DNA of 64,000 nt from Solirubrobacter sp963848475 (GCA_963848475.1 CAWKDW010000003.1:124001-188000); one strand, 5' to 3'. Positions 35,418 to 46,736 are shown, counted from the stretch's first letter. Notes: generated by a model from the letters alone, not told the origin. Numbers and translations are program-made.

Positions 35418-36121
35418 CGTGCGCCGGAGCAGTACAAGGGACCCGACGGAGACGGCAACGGCTCCGGGCGCAACGGCGGCGAAGGCGGCGCCAACGGCTC
35501 GGGCAACGGCCACAAGACGTTCGGGGGAGCGGGCTTCGGCACGCTGATGATCCAGATGGCGTCGGGCCCGAAGGGCACGCCGCCGGTCGCATCGACGTCG
35601 CGCGTATCTGCGCAACGGGTTGCCGTCTCTATATCAAGATGGCGATTTCGGCATGCGCTTCGTGGGCGCGCTCGAGGAGCTCCTGGACCCGATCGTGGCC
35701 ATCCTCGACGGTCTCCCGCAGCACTTCGACCCCAACCACGCCCCGCCCGACATCCTCGGGCTGCTCGCGGCCTGGCTGGGCGTCGATCTCGACGAGACCC
35801 AGGACATCAAGCACCAGCGCGAGATGGTCCGCCGCTCGGCCGAGCTCGGCCGCCGGCGGGGCACCGTGAAGGGCCTCGACCTGGCGCTGAAGCTGCATTT
35901 CCCGCAGGTGCCGATGCGCATCGAGGACAACGGCGGCGTGATCTGGCACGGCCGTCCCGGCACCGGCGGAGAAGCCGTCGGCGAGCTTCGTCGTCTATTG
36001 CGACATTCCCGTCGACGAGACGATGCAGGCCGCGATCGCGCGCTGCATCGAGCAGTACAAGCCAGTACACAGCACATATCGCCTGCGCGTGAAGGCGGCG
36101 AAGAAGAAGGTTGAGTCATGA
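35418..36121 (+). CDS. phage tail protein I-like baseplate component (frameshifted)
   Basis: The core reads YLRNGLPSLYQDGDFGMRFV, EELLDPIVAILDGLPQHFDP and DILGLLAAWLGVDLDETQ, the pattern of tail protein I/TIGR02242-type proteins that follow baseplate J. A Gly/Asn-rich leader (35420-35545) precedes it. Breaks lie near 35590 and 35985. The start is unresolved: an ATG at 35547 gives MIQMASGPKG. The stop overlaps the next ATG. It probably occupies the Pvc12/13 position connecting baseplate and fibres; no separate fibre gene is visible. Confidence 0.72.
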
Positions 36122-39100
36122 GGACATGCCAAAGCTGCGGCAAGGAGAACCCGGCGGACCGAGACTTCTGCAGCTGCGGCGAGTACCTGCGCTGGGAGCC
36201 CACGGGGTTCGTGCAGGCGATCACCCCGGAGATGGCCGCCGAAGCGGCGGCACAGGCCGCTCCTCCCAAAGCCCCCGAGCCCGAGCCCGCCGACGCCTCC
36301 CCCGCCACCGGCCGCGCGCGTCACGCCCGCCGTCCCCGCGCCGCCGAGCGGCGGCAACGGGCACGGCAACGGCCATCCCGCCCCGCCGCCCGCACCCCCG
36401 GCGCCGCCGCCGCCGACGATCGGCTCGCTGCCGGCGGTCGCGAAGGTGCAGCCGCCCGCGCAGCAGCCGCCCGCGAGACGCTGGTGCGCGGCGCCGTGCC
36501 GGCGCAGCCGCCCGCCGCGGCGCCGCCGCAGGCCAGCGAGCCGGCCACGATCGTCCTGCGCCTGCCCGACGGCGATCCCGCCAAGGGCGAGACGCTGCAC
36601 CAGGCCGTCGAGCCCGGGCAGCGCGAGCGCGTGCTCGCGCTGGTGCGCAACCAGAGCGGGATCGTCGACAACTACGACCTGCGCGTCGAGGGCATGCCGG
36701 AGGACTGGTGGTCGATCTACCCCGGCACGGTCTACCTCGTGCCGTTCGGCTCCGGCGGCACCTACGAGCAGGAGGTCGAGGTCCACCTGCACCCGCCGCG
36801 CGGCCCCGAGGCCGAGGCGCGGGTCTGGGAGCTGCAGATCGTCGCCGACTCCAAGGCGCAGCAGATCGTCGCGGCATCGGCGCCGCTGGCGCTGCACATC
36901 GAGCCCTACATCGAGACCGCGACGACGCTGCGCCCGCAGCGCAAGAAGGGCCGCCGCAAGGCGACCTTCGACGTCACGGTGGCCAACAAGGCCAACGCCC
37001 CGGTGCTGATCGCGCTCGACGGCGAGGACCCTGACGGCGAGCTGCGGTTCGGCTTCAACCGCCCGCCGCAGGAGATCCCGCCCGGCACCGCCGTGACCTC
37101 GCAGATGCAGGTCAAGCCGCCCAAGCAGATCTGGATCGGCCGGCCGCAGGAGCGCCGGCTCGAGGTCAAGACCGTCACGGGCGAGGAGGCCGCCGCGCGC
37201 GCCGCGGCCGAGCCGCTGAGCGCCGACGTGCTCGCGCAGGCGCCGCAGCAGGTCAAGCCCAAGTGGTACAAGCGCCGGGCGCCGCAGGTCCCGGGCGTCT
37301 ACGGCCCGCGCATCTACAAGCCGCAGCTCTACCCGCCGGACGTCAACATGGGGGCGGGCGGCCTCAACGTGCGGATGCCGCAGTTCCGCGCGCCGCAGGT
37401 CCAGGCCCCGAAGATGGGCAACCTGAACGCGGGGCAGCTGGCCAAGCCCGGGAACCTGAAGCTCCCGGGCCGCGGCGGGCCGGCCACGCCGTCCGCGCCG
37501 CTGATGCCGACCCAGGGCGTCTTCCGCCAGCGGCCGTGGCTGCCGTGGTGGCTGATCCCGGTGCTGCTCCTGCTGCTGTTGCTGATCTTCTTCCTGCTGC
37601 GCAGCGCGCCGCAGACCGTGATCGTGCCCAACGTCACCGGCAAGCCGTCGGCGTTCGCCGCCGAGGAGGCGCTGACCGAGGCCGACCTCAAGCTGGACCC
37701 GAACAAGAAGGAACAGCTCGACGACAAGGCCAAGCCGGGCACCGTCATCAAGCAGACGCCCGCGGCCGGTGAGAAGGTCGACAAGGGCGCGCTCGTGGCG
37801 ATCCTCGTCGCCGTCGGCTCGGGCAAGAAGAACGTGCCCGACATCGTCGGGCAGACCGCCGGCGACGCCGAGAAGGCGCTGCGCGCGAAGGAGCTGACGC
37901 TCGGTCAGGCCTCGCCCCAGCCGATCGACCCGAAGGGCAAGATCTCCAGCCAGATCCCGGCCGCCGGCGAGGTCGTCAAGGCCGGCACGGCGGTCAACAT
38001 CTTCTATCCCGACCCCGCCGACGCCGCGAACAAGAAGAAGCAGAAGGACAAGGCCGAGGGCAAGGACGGCGCCGCGGGCGCCGGTGCGGCCGGCGGCGGT
38101 GCCGGAGGCGGCGGCGACGCGGCGGACATCGTCGTCCCCGCGATCGATGGCGCCAAGCTCGACGCCTACGCCAAGAAGGTCGCCGACCTCGGCGTCGTGC
38201 CGGTCGTCTCCAAGCAGTTCAACGACGCGGCTCCCGGCACGCCGTTCGCGACCGAGCCGCCGGGCGGCACGAAGGTGGCCCCGAAGTCCAAGGTGCGCGT
38301 GCTCGTCTCCGTCGGCCAGCCGCAGGTCGTCTACACCAACGGCAAGAACATCCTGCGCCTCAACGGCGCCACCGGCGCCAAGCTCGATGCGGTCGCCACC
38401 AGCCCGGAGGACGAGGAGGACCCGACCTGGGCCGCCGACGGCGAGCACGTCGCCTACACGGCCGACGGCCGCGTGATGCTCAAGGACCTGACGAAGAAGA
38501 ACTCGGCCGCCGTGCCGCTGACCAAGGCCGGCGAGACGTTCGAGAACCTCGCCTGGGCGCCGACCGCCGACAAGAACCTGATCGCGATGAACGACGTCTC
38601 CGACAGCGGCGACACGGATCTCTGCCTCGGCAACGTCAAGAGCGACGGGACCGACGTGAGTTGCCTGAAGGAGCCCGCGTTCGCGGTCATCCGCCACCTG
38701 CACTGGGGCCAGGACGGGCGCTCGCTGATCGGCGTGGGCGTCAAGCTCCCGGCGGGCTCGGGCCAGTTCGGCATCGTGCGCTGGCGCGTGAAGAAGGACA
38801 AGCCGGCGTTCTCGGACGAACGCGGACGACTGGAACAAGGGCCGCTTCCTCACCGACCTCGACACGCCGGGCAAGGGCGTGCTGGACGCCGAGGTCTCCC
38901 CCGACGGCAAGCGGCTCGCGCTCGTCTCCAACCAGGGCGCGTCCGCGTTCCGGCTGTGGCTCGCCGACGACCCCGAGGACTTCGCGATGTCCAGCGCCAA
39001 GCGGACGCCCGTGCGCGCCTGCAAGGTGACCTGGCGCGGGGACTCCAAGGAGGTCATGGTGGTCACGGGCGACGCGGCCTGCGAGGAGGACGTCGCCGTC

Positions 39101-39196
39101 CTCGAGCGCGTCCCGATCAACAGCGTGCGCACCGGTAAGGAGCTGAACGCGGCGGGCGACGATCCGTCGTACCAGCCGCTCACCCTCGGAGGCTAG
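36118..39196 (+). CDS. zinc-ribbon/PASTA/beta-propeller-like transmembrane protein of the CIS locus
   Basis: About 1025 residues. An N-terminal zinc ribbon (C4, C7, C18, C20) leads through a Pro/Ala linker to an immunoglobulin-like domain (about 150-270: RVLALVRNQSGIVDNYDLRV) and a second beta domain. One membrane helix (WLPWWLIPVLLLLLLLIFFL) lies near residue 475. Outside are three PASTA modules (about 500-570, 573-632 and 670-733) and a TolB/WD40-like region (TWAADGEHVAYTADGRV). PASTA domains usually bind peptidoglycan or beta-lactams. The protein is therefore a candidate membrane and cell-wall anchor or sensor for the CIS. Paired frameshifts at about 36305/36475 and one at about 38822. ATGA overlap with the tail-I gene puts it in the same operon. 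Confidence 0.78.
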
Positions 39197-39200
39197 GCGC

Positions 39201-40840
39201 GTGTTGTGCCCCAGCTGCCGTCGCCAGCTCGAGCGCGGAGCGAGCTATTGCGGCAGCTGCGGCACGCCGCTGAACGGCGCATCCTCGCCGCTGGAGCTGG
39301 TGCTCGGTGATGCGACGCGGGTGCCGGTCGTGGCGGACATGACGATCGGCCGGGCACCCGGCGCTTCGCTGGTGCTCCCCGACCCGTCGGTCTCGCGCGT
39401 CCACGCGCGGATCTCCGCCGATGCCGTACTCGAGGACGCGGGCTCAAGCCACGGGACGTGGCTGGACGGCGTGCGCGTGACCGGTCCGAGCCAGCTGCGC
39501 GACGGAGCGAAGATCCGGCTCGGCGACGCCGAGCTGCGCGTCGAGCGCCAGCGCGACTCGGCCGAGGCCGGGCGGACGATCGTCGTGCGCGCGGGCGCCT
39601 CGCTGCTCGTGCCGTCGGTCGGTCCCGCGAGCTCCACGGCGACGCAGTTCGGCATGCGGCCGAAGGTGCGCTCGGGCTACGCGCTGAAGAAGCTCGACGC
39701 CTCCGAGGGGCGCCGCCGCTGGGTGCTGCGCGACCTGACGAGCGGACACGTTCCTGCGCCTCTCCGACAACGACGCCTGGCTGTTTCAGCTGCTCGACGG
39801 CTCCTACGGGCTCGTCGAGCTCGTCGGGCTGGCGGAGCAGCACTTCGGGTCCTCCGGGCCGGCGCGGCTCGCGCGGCTGCTCTCGGACCTCGGCGAGCGC
39901 GGGTTCCTCGACGGCGTCGCCGGCGCGCAAGCGGCCTTGGCCGAGCCGCCCACGAGCCGCCTGAAGAAGCTGTTCAAGCCGCGCGAGAAGGTCTTCCCGT
40001 CGATCGCGACGCGGATCGAGTGGCTCTACAAGCACGGCGGCTGGGTCTTCTTCACGCGCCCGGTGCTGATCGCCCTGGCGGTGCTGATCGTGACCGGGAT
40101 CGCGACGTTCGTGGCGCTGATCGTCGGGCGCTACGGCACCCCGTTCGTGGTCGCCAACAAGTTCGGCTGGGGCGGCCTCGTGTTCCTGTTCGGGCGCTTC
40201 GTCGTGGTGGCCGTGCACGAGACCGCGCACGGGTTGACGATGGCATCCTTCGGGCGCCGGATCGAACGCGCGGGGCTGAAGGCGATCGCGATCTTCCCGT
40301 ACGCGTTCGTCGACACGAGCGAGGCGTGGTTCGAGCCGCGCCGGCGCCGGATCGCGGTGTCGGCCGCGGGCCCGCTCTCGGACTTCTCGATCGGCGCCGT
40401 GTTCGCGCTCTGTGCGCTGCTGCTGCCCGAGGGCACCGTGCGCGACATCTTCTTCAACCTCGCCTTCGCCGCTTACGTCGGCGGGTTCTTCAACCTCAAC
40501 CCGTTCATCGAGCGCGACGGCTACCACATGCTCGTCGACGCGCTCAACGAACCGGGGCTGCGGCGGCGCGCGAAGGAGCAGCTCGAGCGGCGCCTCGGCG
40601 GCGGCAAGGCGACGACGGACTCGCCCGTGCTGATGCGCTACAGCCTGTGGGGACTCGGCTGGTCGGTGCTCGCCGCGCTGCTTCGCGATCGGGATGTCGC
40701 TGCGCTACGAGAAGATCTTCCTCGCGATCACCGACAACAAGGCTGTCGTCTACGGCGTCATGGGGACACTCTGGGTCGCGTTCTTCGCGCCGGTGTTCAT
40801 CGTCCTGGGCAAGCCGATCTGGCGGCGGATACGGGACTGA
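39201..40840 (+). CDS. zinc-ribbon/FHA/M50 site-2-protease fusion
   Basis: About 545 residues in joined frames; GTG start four bases after the previous stop. Zinc ribbon (C3, C6, C17, C20), then an FHA domain (about 45-115: MTIGRAPGASLVLPDPSVSR, GSSHGTWLDG), a small winged-helix-like segment (FLRLSDNDAWLFQLLDG) and a multi-pass M50 metalloprotease with VHETAHG near residue 338 and NLNPFIERDGYHM. M50 enzymes cut within membranes; FHA binds phosphothreonine. It is plausibly a phosphorylation-gated protease acting on a membrane partner of the CIS. Breaks near 39750, 39930 and 40690. TGATG overlap with the next gene. Confidence 0.8.
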
Positions 40841-43800
40841 TGGCCACCTCGTCGGAAGCTGACGTCGCGGCCAAGCTGCTCGAGCGCCTGCTCTCCGATC
40901 CGGCGTTCCGCGCGCGCTTCCGCCGCGACCCCGCTGGAGCCTGCCGCGAGGCCGGGCTCGACGGGCTCGCGCAGGAGATGTCCCTCGGCGGCGGCAAGGC
41001 GATGCACACGCTCGACATGCGCGAGTCCAAGTCGAGCCTCGCCGGCGTGATGATGGCCGCCGCCATGGAGGGCGTGGCGATCTACCAGTTCACCGAGAAC
41101 GTCCTCCCCCACCTCGAGGAGATCCCCGGCCAGATCGCCGACGTGCTCTCGCGGGTCGATCTGCCGGCGATCGACATCCCGCTGCACAAGCCGCCGACGC
41201 CGGAGGTTCCCGCCGCGACCGCGGTCGAGCCGACGGGCGCCGAGGCGGGCGTCCCCACCGGCGGGGACGCGGCCGCGGCGGCTGCGGCGGCGCCGGCGCC
41301 GCCGCCCGCGGTCCCAGAGGCTCCCGCGGCCAAGGACGCGGCGGCGGCCGCCGCGGAGAAGCCGAAGGCCGCGACGGTCAAGGAACCGCCGGAGAAGGCC
41401 GCGGCCAAGGACCCGGCGCAGGAGGCCGCGAAGAAGATCGCCGAGGAGAACTCGCCCGAGGCGGCCGAGAAAGCGGTCCAGGACGAGGCCGCGGGTGCGC
41501 TCGACCAGCGGACGACCGGCGTGCCGTCGTCCTCCGACCTGCCGACCGGGGACACGACGCTGCCGACGGCGGACACACCGCCCGCCGCGGAACCCGCTGC
41601 CGCCGCGCCGGCTGCCGCGGCACCGGCCGCGACCGCGCCGAGGTCGCCGCCCCGCCTGAGACGCCCGCGCCGGTGGAGGCGCCGCCCGCCGCGCCGGTGC
41701 CCGAAGGGGGCGGCGAGGTCCCCCCGCCCCCGCCCGAGGCCGCCGCCCCGCCCCGCCGCCCGAGGCCGCCGCCCCGGCGCCGCCGCCCGAGGCCGCCGCC
41801 CCGGCGCCGCCGCCCGAGGCCGCGCCACCGGCCGGGGCGGCTACCGGCAAGGGCAAGTTCTCGGCGCGGGCCAAGTCCTTCGCGGCGGCCGCGGCGGCCA
41901 AGGTGGGCTCGACCCCGCGCGGCGCGCCGCCGGTCGCGGCCGCTGCCGAAGCGCCGGCCCCCGCCGCGGACAGCGCGCCCGCCGGCGCCTTCCGAGCGGC
42001 GCGCCCGCCGGCGAGACCGCCGTCCCCGCCGCCGACACGACGCTGCCGACCGACACGCCCGCCCCCGCCCCCGGCGACAGCACGCTCCCGACCGCCGCAC
42101 CCGCCGGTGACACCACGCTGCCCGCGGCGGCGCCCGCGGGCGACTCGACGCTGCCGACCGAGCCCGCGCCGGGCCTCGAATCGACGGAGCCCGCCAAGCC
42201 GCGCGGCGCCCAGGCGGCGGCGATCGTGGACACGCCGCGCGCATCGAAGCGGCACGCGATCGATCCCGCCCAGTTCGGCGCCGAGGGAACGGGTGGCAAG
42301 CCCGATCCCGAGGCGCTCGCGCTGCTCAAGAACAAGAACGTCGTGCTCGACGCGGACGGGATCAAGGACGTCAAGGCCGGGCGGATCGACCCGCGCGTCG
42401 TCGGGGTGCTGACGAAGCTCAGCCAGGAGCACAAGATCACGGTCTCGTGCATGTGCTCCGACCACCCGAAGCTCACCGCGGGCGGCTCGGTCTCCAACCA
42501 CCACTTCGGGCGCGGGATGGACATCGCGTCGATCGACGGCGAGGTCGTCGGCCCGGGCAGCCCGCTGGCGCGCGAGGTCGCGAGCGAGCTCTCGTCGCTG
42601 AATCCGAAGATCCGCCCGAACGAGATCGGCTCGCCGTTCGCGATCTCCGGCCCCGGCTACTTCACCGACGCCGCGCATCAGAACCACCTGCACATCGGCT
42701 TCAAGGAGCCGATCAAGCCGGGCTTCAAGCTGCCGTCGGGCCTCACCGCCGACGACCCGCCCGAGCCGGCGGCGCCGGCCGCGAGTGCCGCGGCCGCGGC
42801 GCCCGTGGCCGCTCCCGCCGTCGTCCGGTCGCGCCGGTCGCGCCCGTCGCCGCGCCCGCCGCGGCCGCCGTTCCTGCCGCCGCGGAACCGCCGCCCGAGG
42901 TGCGCAAGGGCTCGCAGGCCTTCCTGAAGGCCGTGACCGCGACGGCTGCCGAGGCCGACCGCAAGCGCGCCTCGGGCAACGACTCGCTGGCGTTCCTGAA
43001 GGCCGTCGAGCCGCCGAAGGCGAGCGCCGCCGCCGCGGTGCCACGTCGCGGATATCGCGGCCGTGGCCGCCGCGGCCCCGGACGTCTACCCCGGCGACAG
43101 CGCGCCGCGCGAGCAGATCGCCGCGTGGATGGCGGGCCAGGCGGAGAAGCGCGGGCTGCCGCCCGAGCTGCCGTTGATGGCCTCGCTCGTCGAGTCGGGG
43201 ATGAAGAACCTCAACTTCGGCGACGCGGACTCCGTCGGCTTCTTCCAGATGCGCGTCGGGATCTGGAACCAGGGCGAGTACGCCGGCTATCCCGACAAGC
43301 CCGAGCTGCAGGTCAAGTGGTTCCTCGACAACGCGGAGAGCGTCAAGAAGGCGCGGATCGCCTCGGGCAAGCCGATCGACGATCCGAACTCCTACGGCGA
43401 CTGGATCGCCGACGTCGAGCGCCCGGCCGAGCAGTACCGCGGCCGCTACCAGACCAAGCTGGCCGAGGCCCAGGATCTGCTCAAGAGCCGGCAGGCCGCG
43501 CCGGCCGCGGCCGCGCGCCGTCGATCCCGGGGCGGTCGTCCCGGCCGGCGGCGGTGGCAGCTCGCTCGGTGCCGCGGCGCTGCAGGTCGCCCAGTCCCAG
43601 AAGGGCGTCGCCGAGGTCGGCAACAACACCGGCCCGCAGGTCGACCAGTACCTCGCCGCGGCCAAGGTCGCCCCGGGCAACCCCTGGTGCGCCTCGTTCG
43701 TGACCTGGTCGCTGGAGAAGGCCGGGCACAAGATGCCGGGCGGCGGCTGGGCCGGGGTCGCGACCTGGGTGCGCAACGCCGAGCAGAACGCCAACGGCCT

Positions 43801-46723
43801 CAAGTTCGTCAGCGCCGAGGAGGCGCGGCCGGGCGACATCGTCGCCTACGACTGGGGCGGCCAGAACGACTTCGGCGCCGACGGCCACATCGGCTTCCTC
43901 GAGAGCAACGTCAAGGACGGCAAGTTCACCGCGCTGGAGGGCAACAACGCCGACAAGGTCAACGTCGTGCCGCGGACGGTCGGCGGCGGCGCCAAGGTCG
44001 TCTTCATCCGCGTCGAGGGCAACGCACCGCCCGGCTCCGTCCCCGTCCAGCCCGGCGCCGCGGTCGACGCCGCGCCCGCCGCCGCCCGCCGCCTCGCAGC
44101 CGATCGATCCTTCGCAGTTCGGCGGCGAGGGCACCGGAACGGGTGGCGAGGCGAGCGCCGAGGCGCTCGCGCTGCTCGACAACAAGAACATCGTGCTCGA
44201 CTCGGTCGGGGTCGCCGACATCAAGGCCGGCCGGATCGACCCGCGCGTGATCGGCGTGCTGACGAAGCTCAGCCAGGAGCACAAGATCACCGTCTCGTGC
44301 ATGTGCTCGGACCACTCGAAGTTCACGGCGGGCGGCTCGGTCTCCAACCATCACTTCGGCCGCGGCGCGGACATCGCGGCGATCGACGGCGAGATCGTCG
44401 GGCCGGGCAGCCCGCTCGCACGCGAGGTCGCGAGCGAGCTGTCCTCGCTCAATCCGGACATCCGCCCGAACGAGATCGGCTCGCCGTTCGCGATCAACGG
44501 CGCCGGCTACTTCACCGACGCCGCCCACCAGAACCACCTCCACATCGGCTTCAAGCAGGAGATCCCCGCCGACTGGAAGCCGCCGGCCGACGTCGCCGCC
44601 TCCGTCCCCGCCGCCGCTCCGGTCGCGGCCGCCGCCGCGGTCCCGGGCGCTCCGGCGGCCGCCGCGGCCGCGCCCGAGGTGCGCAAGGGCTCGCAGATGT
44701 TCCTGAAGGCGGTCACCGCACAGGCCGCCGACGTCCATGCCAAGCGCGTCGCGGGCAACGATTCGCTCGCCTTCCTGAAGGCGGTGGAGCCGCCGAAGGC
44801 GAGCGCCGCCGCGGTCGACCCGGCGGCCGCAGCGCCCGCCGCCGCGCCGGTCGACCCCGCCGCCGCGGGACAGCCCGCCGCGGCGGCCGTCGACGCCGCG
44901 GCCGTGGCGGCCGCCGCGCCCGACGCCTACCCCGGCGACGACGCCCCACGCGAGCAGGTCGCCGCCTGGATGGCCGGCCAGGCGCAGAAGCGCGGCCTGC
45001 CGCCGCAACTGCCGCTGATGGCCTCGCTCGTCGAGTCGGGGATGAAGAACCTCAACTTCGGCGACGCGGACTCCGTCGGCTTCTTCCAGATGCGCGTCGG
45101 GATCTGGAACCAGGGCGCCTACGCCGGCTACCCGGAGAAGCCCGAGCTGCAGGTCAAGTGGTTCCTCGACCAGGCCGAGGCGGTCAAGCGCCAGCGGCTC
45201 GTGTCGGGCAAGTCGATCACCGACCCGAACCAGTTCGGCGACTGGATCGCCGACGTCGAGCGGCCCGCCGCGCAGTACCGCGGCCGCTACCAGACCAAGC
45301 TCGACGAGGCCAACGGGCTGCTGCAGTCGTCGGCTCCGCCGGCCGCCGCCGCTGGAGTCCCCGTGGCCGCGGTGCCGATCGATCCCGCCGCGGCCGCCGC
45401 GAGCGCCGCCGCGGTCGGTGACGCCAAGCTCCCGGCGGAGATCCTCGCGCCGGTGCAGGAGGCGATCGCCGCGGGCAACGCACCCGGGCCGAAGGCGCTC
45501 GCCGCGATCGAGGAGGCCTCGAAGTACATCGGCACGCGACTACAAGTGGGGCGGCTCGACGCCGCAGACGGGCTTCGACTGCTCGGGCCTGATGCAGTGG
45601 GCGTACGCGCAGTCGGGCGTGCAGATCCCGCGCGTCACCTACACGCAGATCGAGGCGGCGAACGGGATCGAGGTCGACCGCTCGCACCTGAAGCCGGGCG
45701 ACCTCGTGTTCTTCGCCGCCAACGGCGACGTCCACCACGTCGGGATGTTCCTCGGCGGCGACAAGTTCCTGCACGCCCCGCACACCGGCGACGTCGTGAA
45801 GGTCTCAAGCCTCGACGAGCCCTACTACGCCCAGCAGTTCGCGGGCGGTCGCCGCTTCGACCAGGGCGCCGGCGTCGCCGCTCCCGCGGCCGCCGCGGCT
45901 CCGGCGGCGGCACCCGCGGTGGCGTCCGCCGCGGCCGTGGCCGCCGCCTCCCGCCATCGACCCGACCGAGGTCGCCAGGGCGCAGGCCGCCGTCGCCCGC
46001 GACGCGGCCGAGGTCCGCCGCAACGACTCGCAGCTCTTCCAGGCGGTCAAGGCCTCCGAGGCGAGCAAGGAACGGGAGAAGAACCGTTCGATGATGTTCA
46101 TGAAGGCGATCGACCCGTCGCAGGTCAAGCGGCCCGAGGCCGCGGCTGCGGCCGTCCCCGCGCCCGAAGCCGCCGCCCCCGTGCCCGTCACGCCCGCACC
46201 GGTCGCCCCGGTGCCCGCGCCCGAGGCCGCCGCTCCCGTCGCCGCGGCGCCCCCGGGCGAGGCCGCCGGCGTCGCCGCGGCCTCGGTCGACCTCACGAAC
46301 GCGGCGACGGACTATCCGGGCGACGACGCCTCCCAGGCCGAGCTCGCGAAGTGGCTGGCCAAGCAGGCCGAGAAGTCCGGGCTGCCACCCGAGCTCCCGG
46401 TCATGGCCTCGCTCGTCGAGTCCGGCGTCAAGAACCTCAACTTCGGCGACGCGGACTCCGTCGGCTTCTTCCAGATGCGCGTCGGGATCTGGAACCAGGG
46501 CGCCTACGCCGGCTATCCCGAGAAGCCCGAGCTGCAGGCCAAGTGGTTCATCGACCAGGCGCTCGCCGTCAAGCGCAAGGCGATCGCCTCCGGCGACGCC
46601 GACTTCGGCAAGGACCCGGCGAAGTTCGGCGAGTGGATCGCCAACGTCGAACGCCCCGCCGAGCAGTACCGCGGCCGGTACCAGCTGCGGCTCGGCGAGG
46701 CGCGCAAGCTCCTCAGCAGCTGA
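40840..46723 (+). CDS. giant modular peptidoglycan hydrolase, seven catalytic modules (frameshifted)
   Basis: About 1960 residues in joined frames. The N-terminus AKLLERLLSDPAFRARFRRD resembles NHLP/Nif11-type leader domains. After an Ala/Pro linker come: M15-like peptidase 1 (42295-42730; NHHFGRGMDIA and HQNHLHIGF), transglycosylase-like 1 (43080-43480; SLVESGMKNLNFG, GFFQMR), CHAP (43590-44020; NPWCASFVTW, GHIGFLES), peptidase 2 (44145-44580), transglycosylase 2 (44925-45310), NlpC/P60 (45520-45850; FDCSGLMQWAY, VHHVGMFLGG) and transglycosylase 3 (46315-46700). The catalytic Cys, His and Glu residues and zinc ligands are all visible. Frames break at Ala-rich linkers (about 41640, 41755, 41990, 42820, 43035, 43510, 44085, 45535, 45950), not inside domains. 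Together they would cut both glycan and peptide. It is either a CIS cargo/spike-associated lysin or the enzyme that lets the particle cross the wall. Confidence 0.75.
42295..46705 (+). repeat. internal segmental duplication in the hydrolase gene
   Basis: The M15 block at 42295-42730 recurs at 44145-44580 with nearly identical protein. The transglycosylase block at 43080-43480 recurs at 44925-45310 and 46315-46700. A helical linker (KGSQAFLKAV and SLAFLKAVEPPKASA) recurs before each transglycosylase at about 42900, 44690 and, diverged, 46030. The pattern implies duplication of a unit of about 1.85 kb, with CHAP and NlpC/P60 as alternative endopeptidases. Confidence 0.85.
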
Positions 46724-46731
46724 GCTGCGGC

Positions 46732-46736
<5 letters not shown>
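46719..46736. terminator. bidirectional terminator hairpin between convergent genes
   Basis: GCTGAGC-TGCG-GCTCAGC forms a perfect seven-base stem. It contains the TGA of the hydrolase gene (46721-46723) on one arm and the stop of the kinase gene (46732-46734, minus strand) on the other. No U-tract, but the position between converging operons supports termination. Confidence 0.6.

Noticed and set aside
21949..36121. A contractile-tailed prophage
   Set aside because: There are no capsid, portal, terminase, integrase or lysis-cassette genes, and the AAA+ ATPase, DUF4157, DUF4255 and DUF6760 proteins are CIS markers.
35995..39183. A 1062-codon open frame on the minus strand opposite the zinc-ribbon/PASTA gene
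   Set aside because: Its translation is Arg/Leu/Val-rich with no domain, while the plus strand encodes clear PASTA and zinc-ribbon motifs. Long antisense frames are expected at this GC content.
40840..46723. Programmed ribosomal frameshifting to explain the breaks in the hydrolase gene
   Set aside because: The breaks have no common slippery heptamer, occur at many places and in many unrelated genes, and fall in low-complexity GC runs, so sequencing error is simpler.
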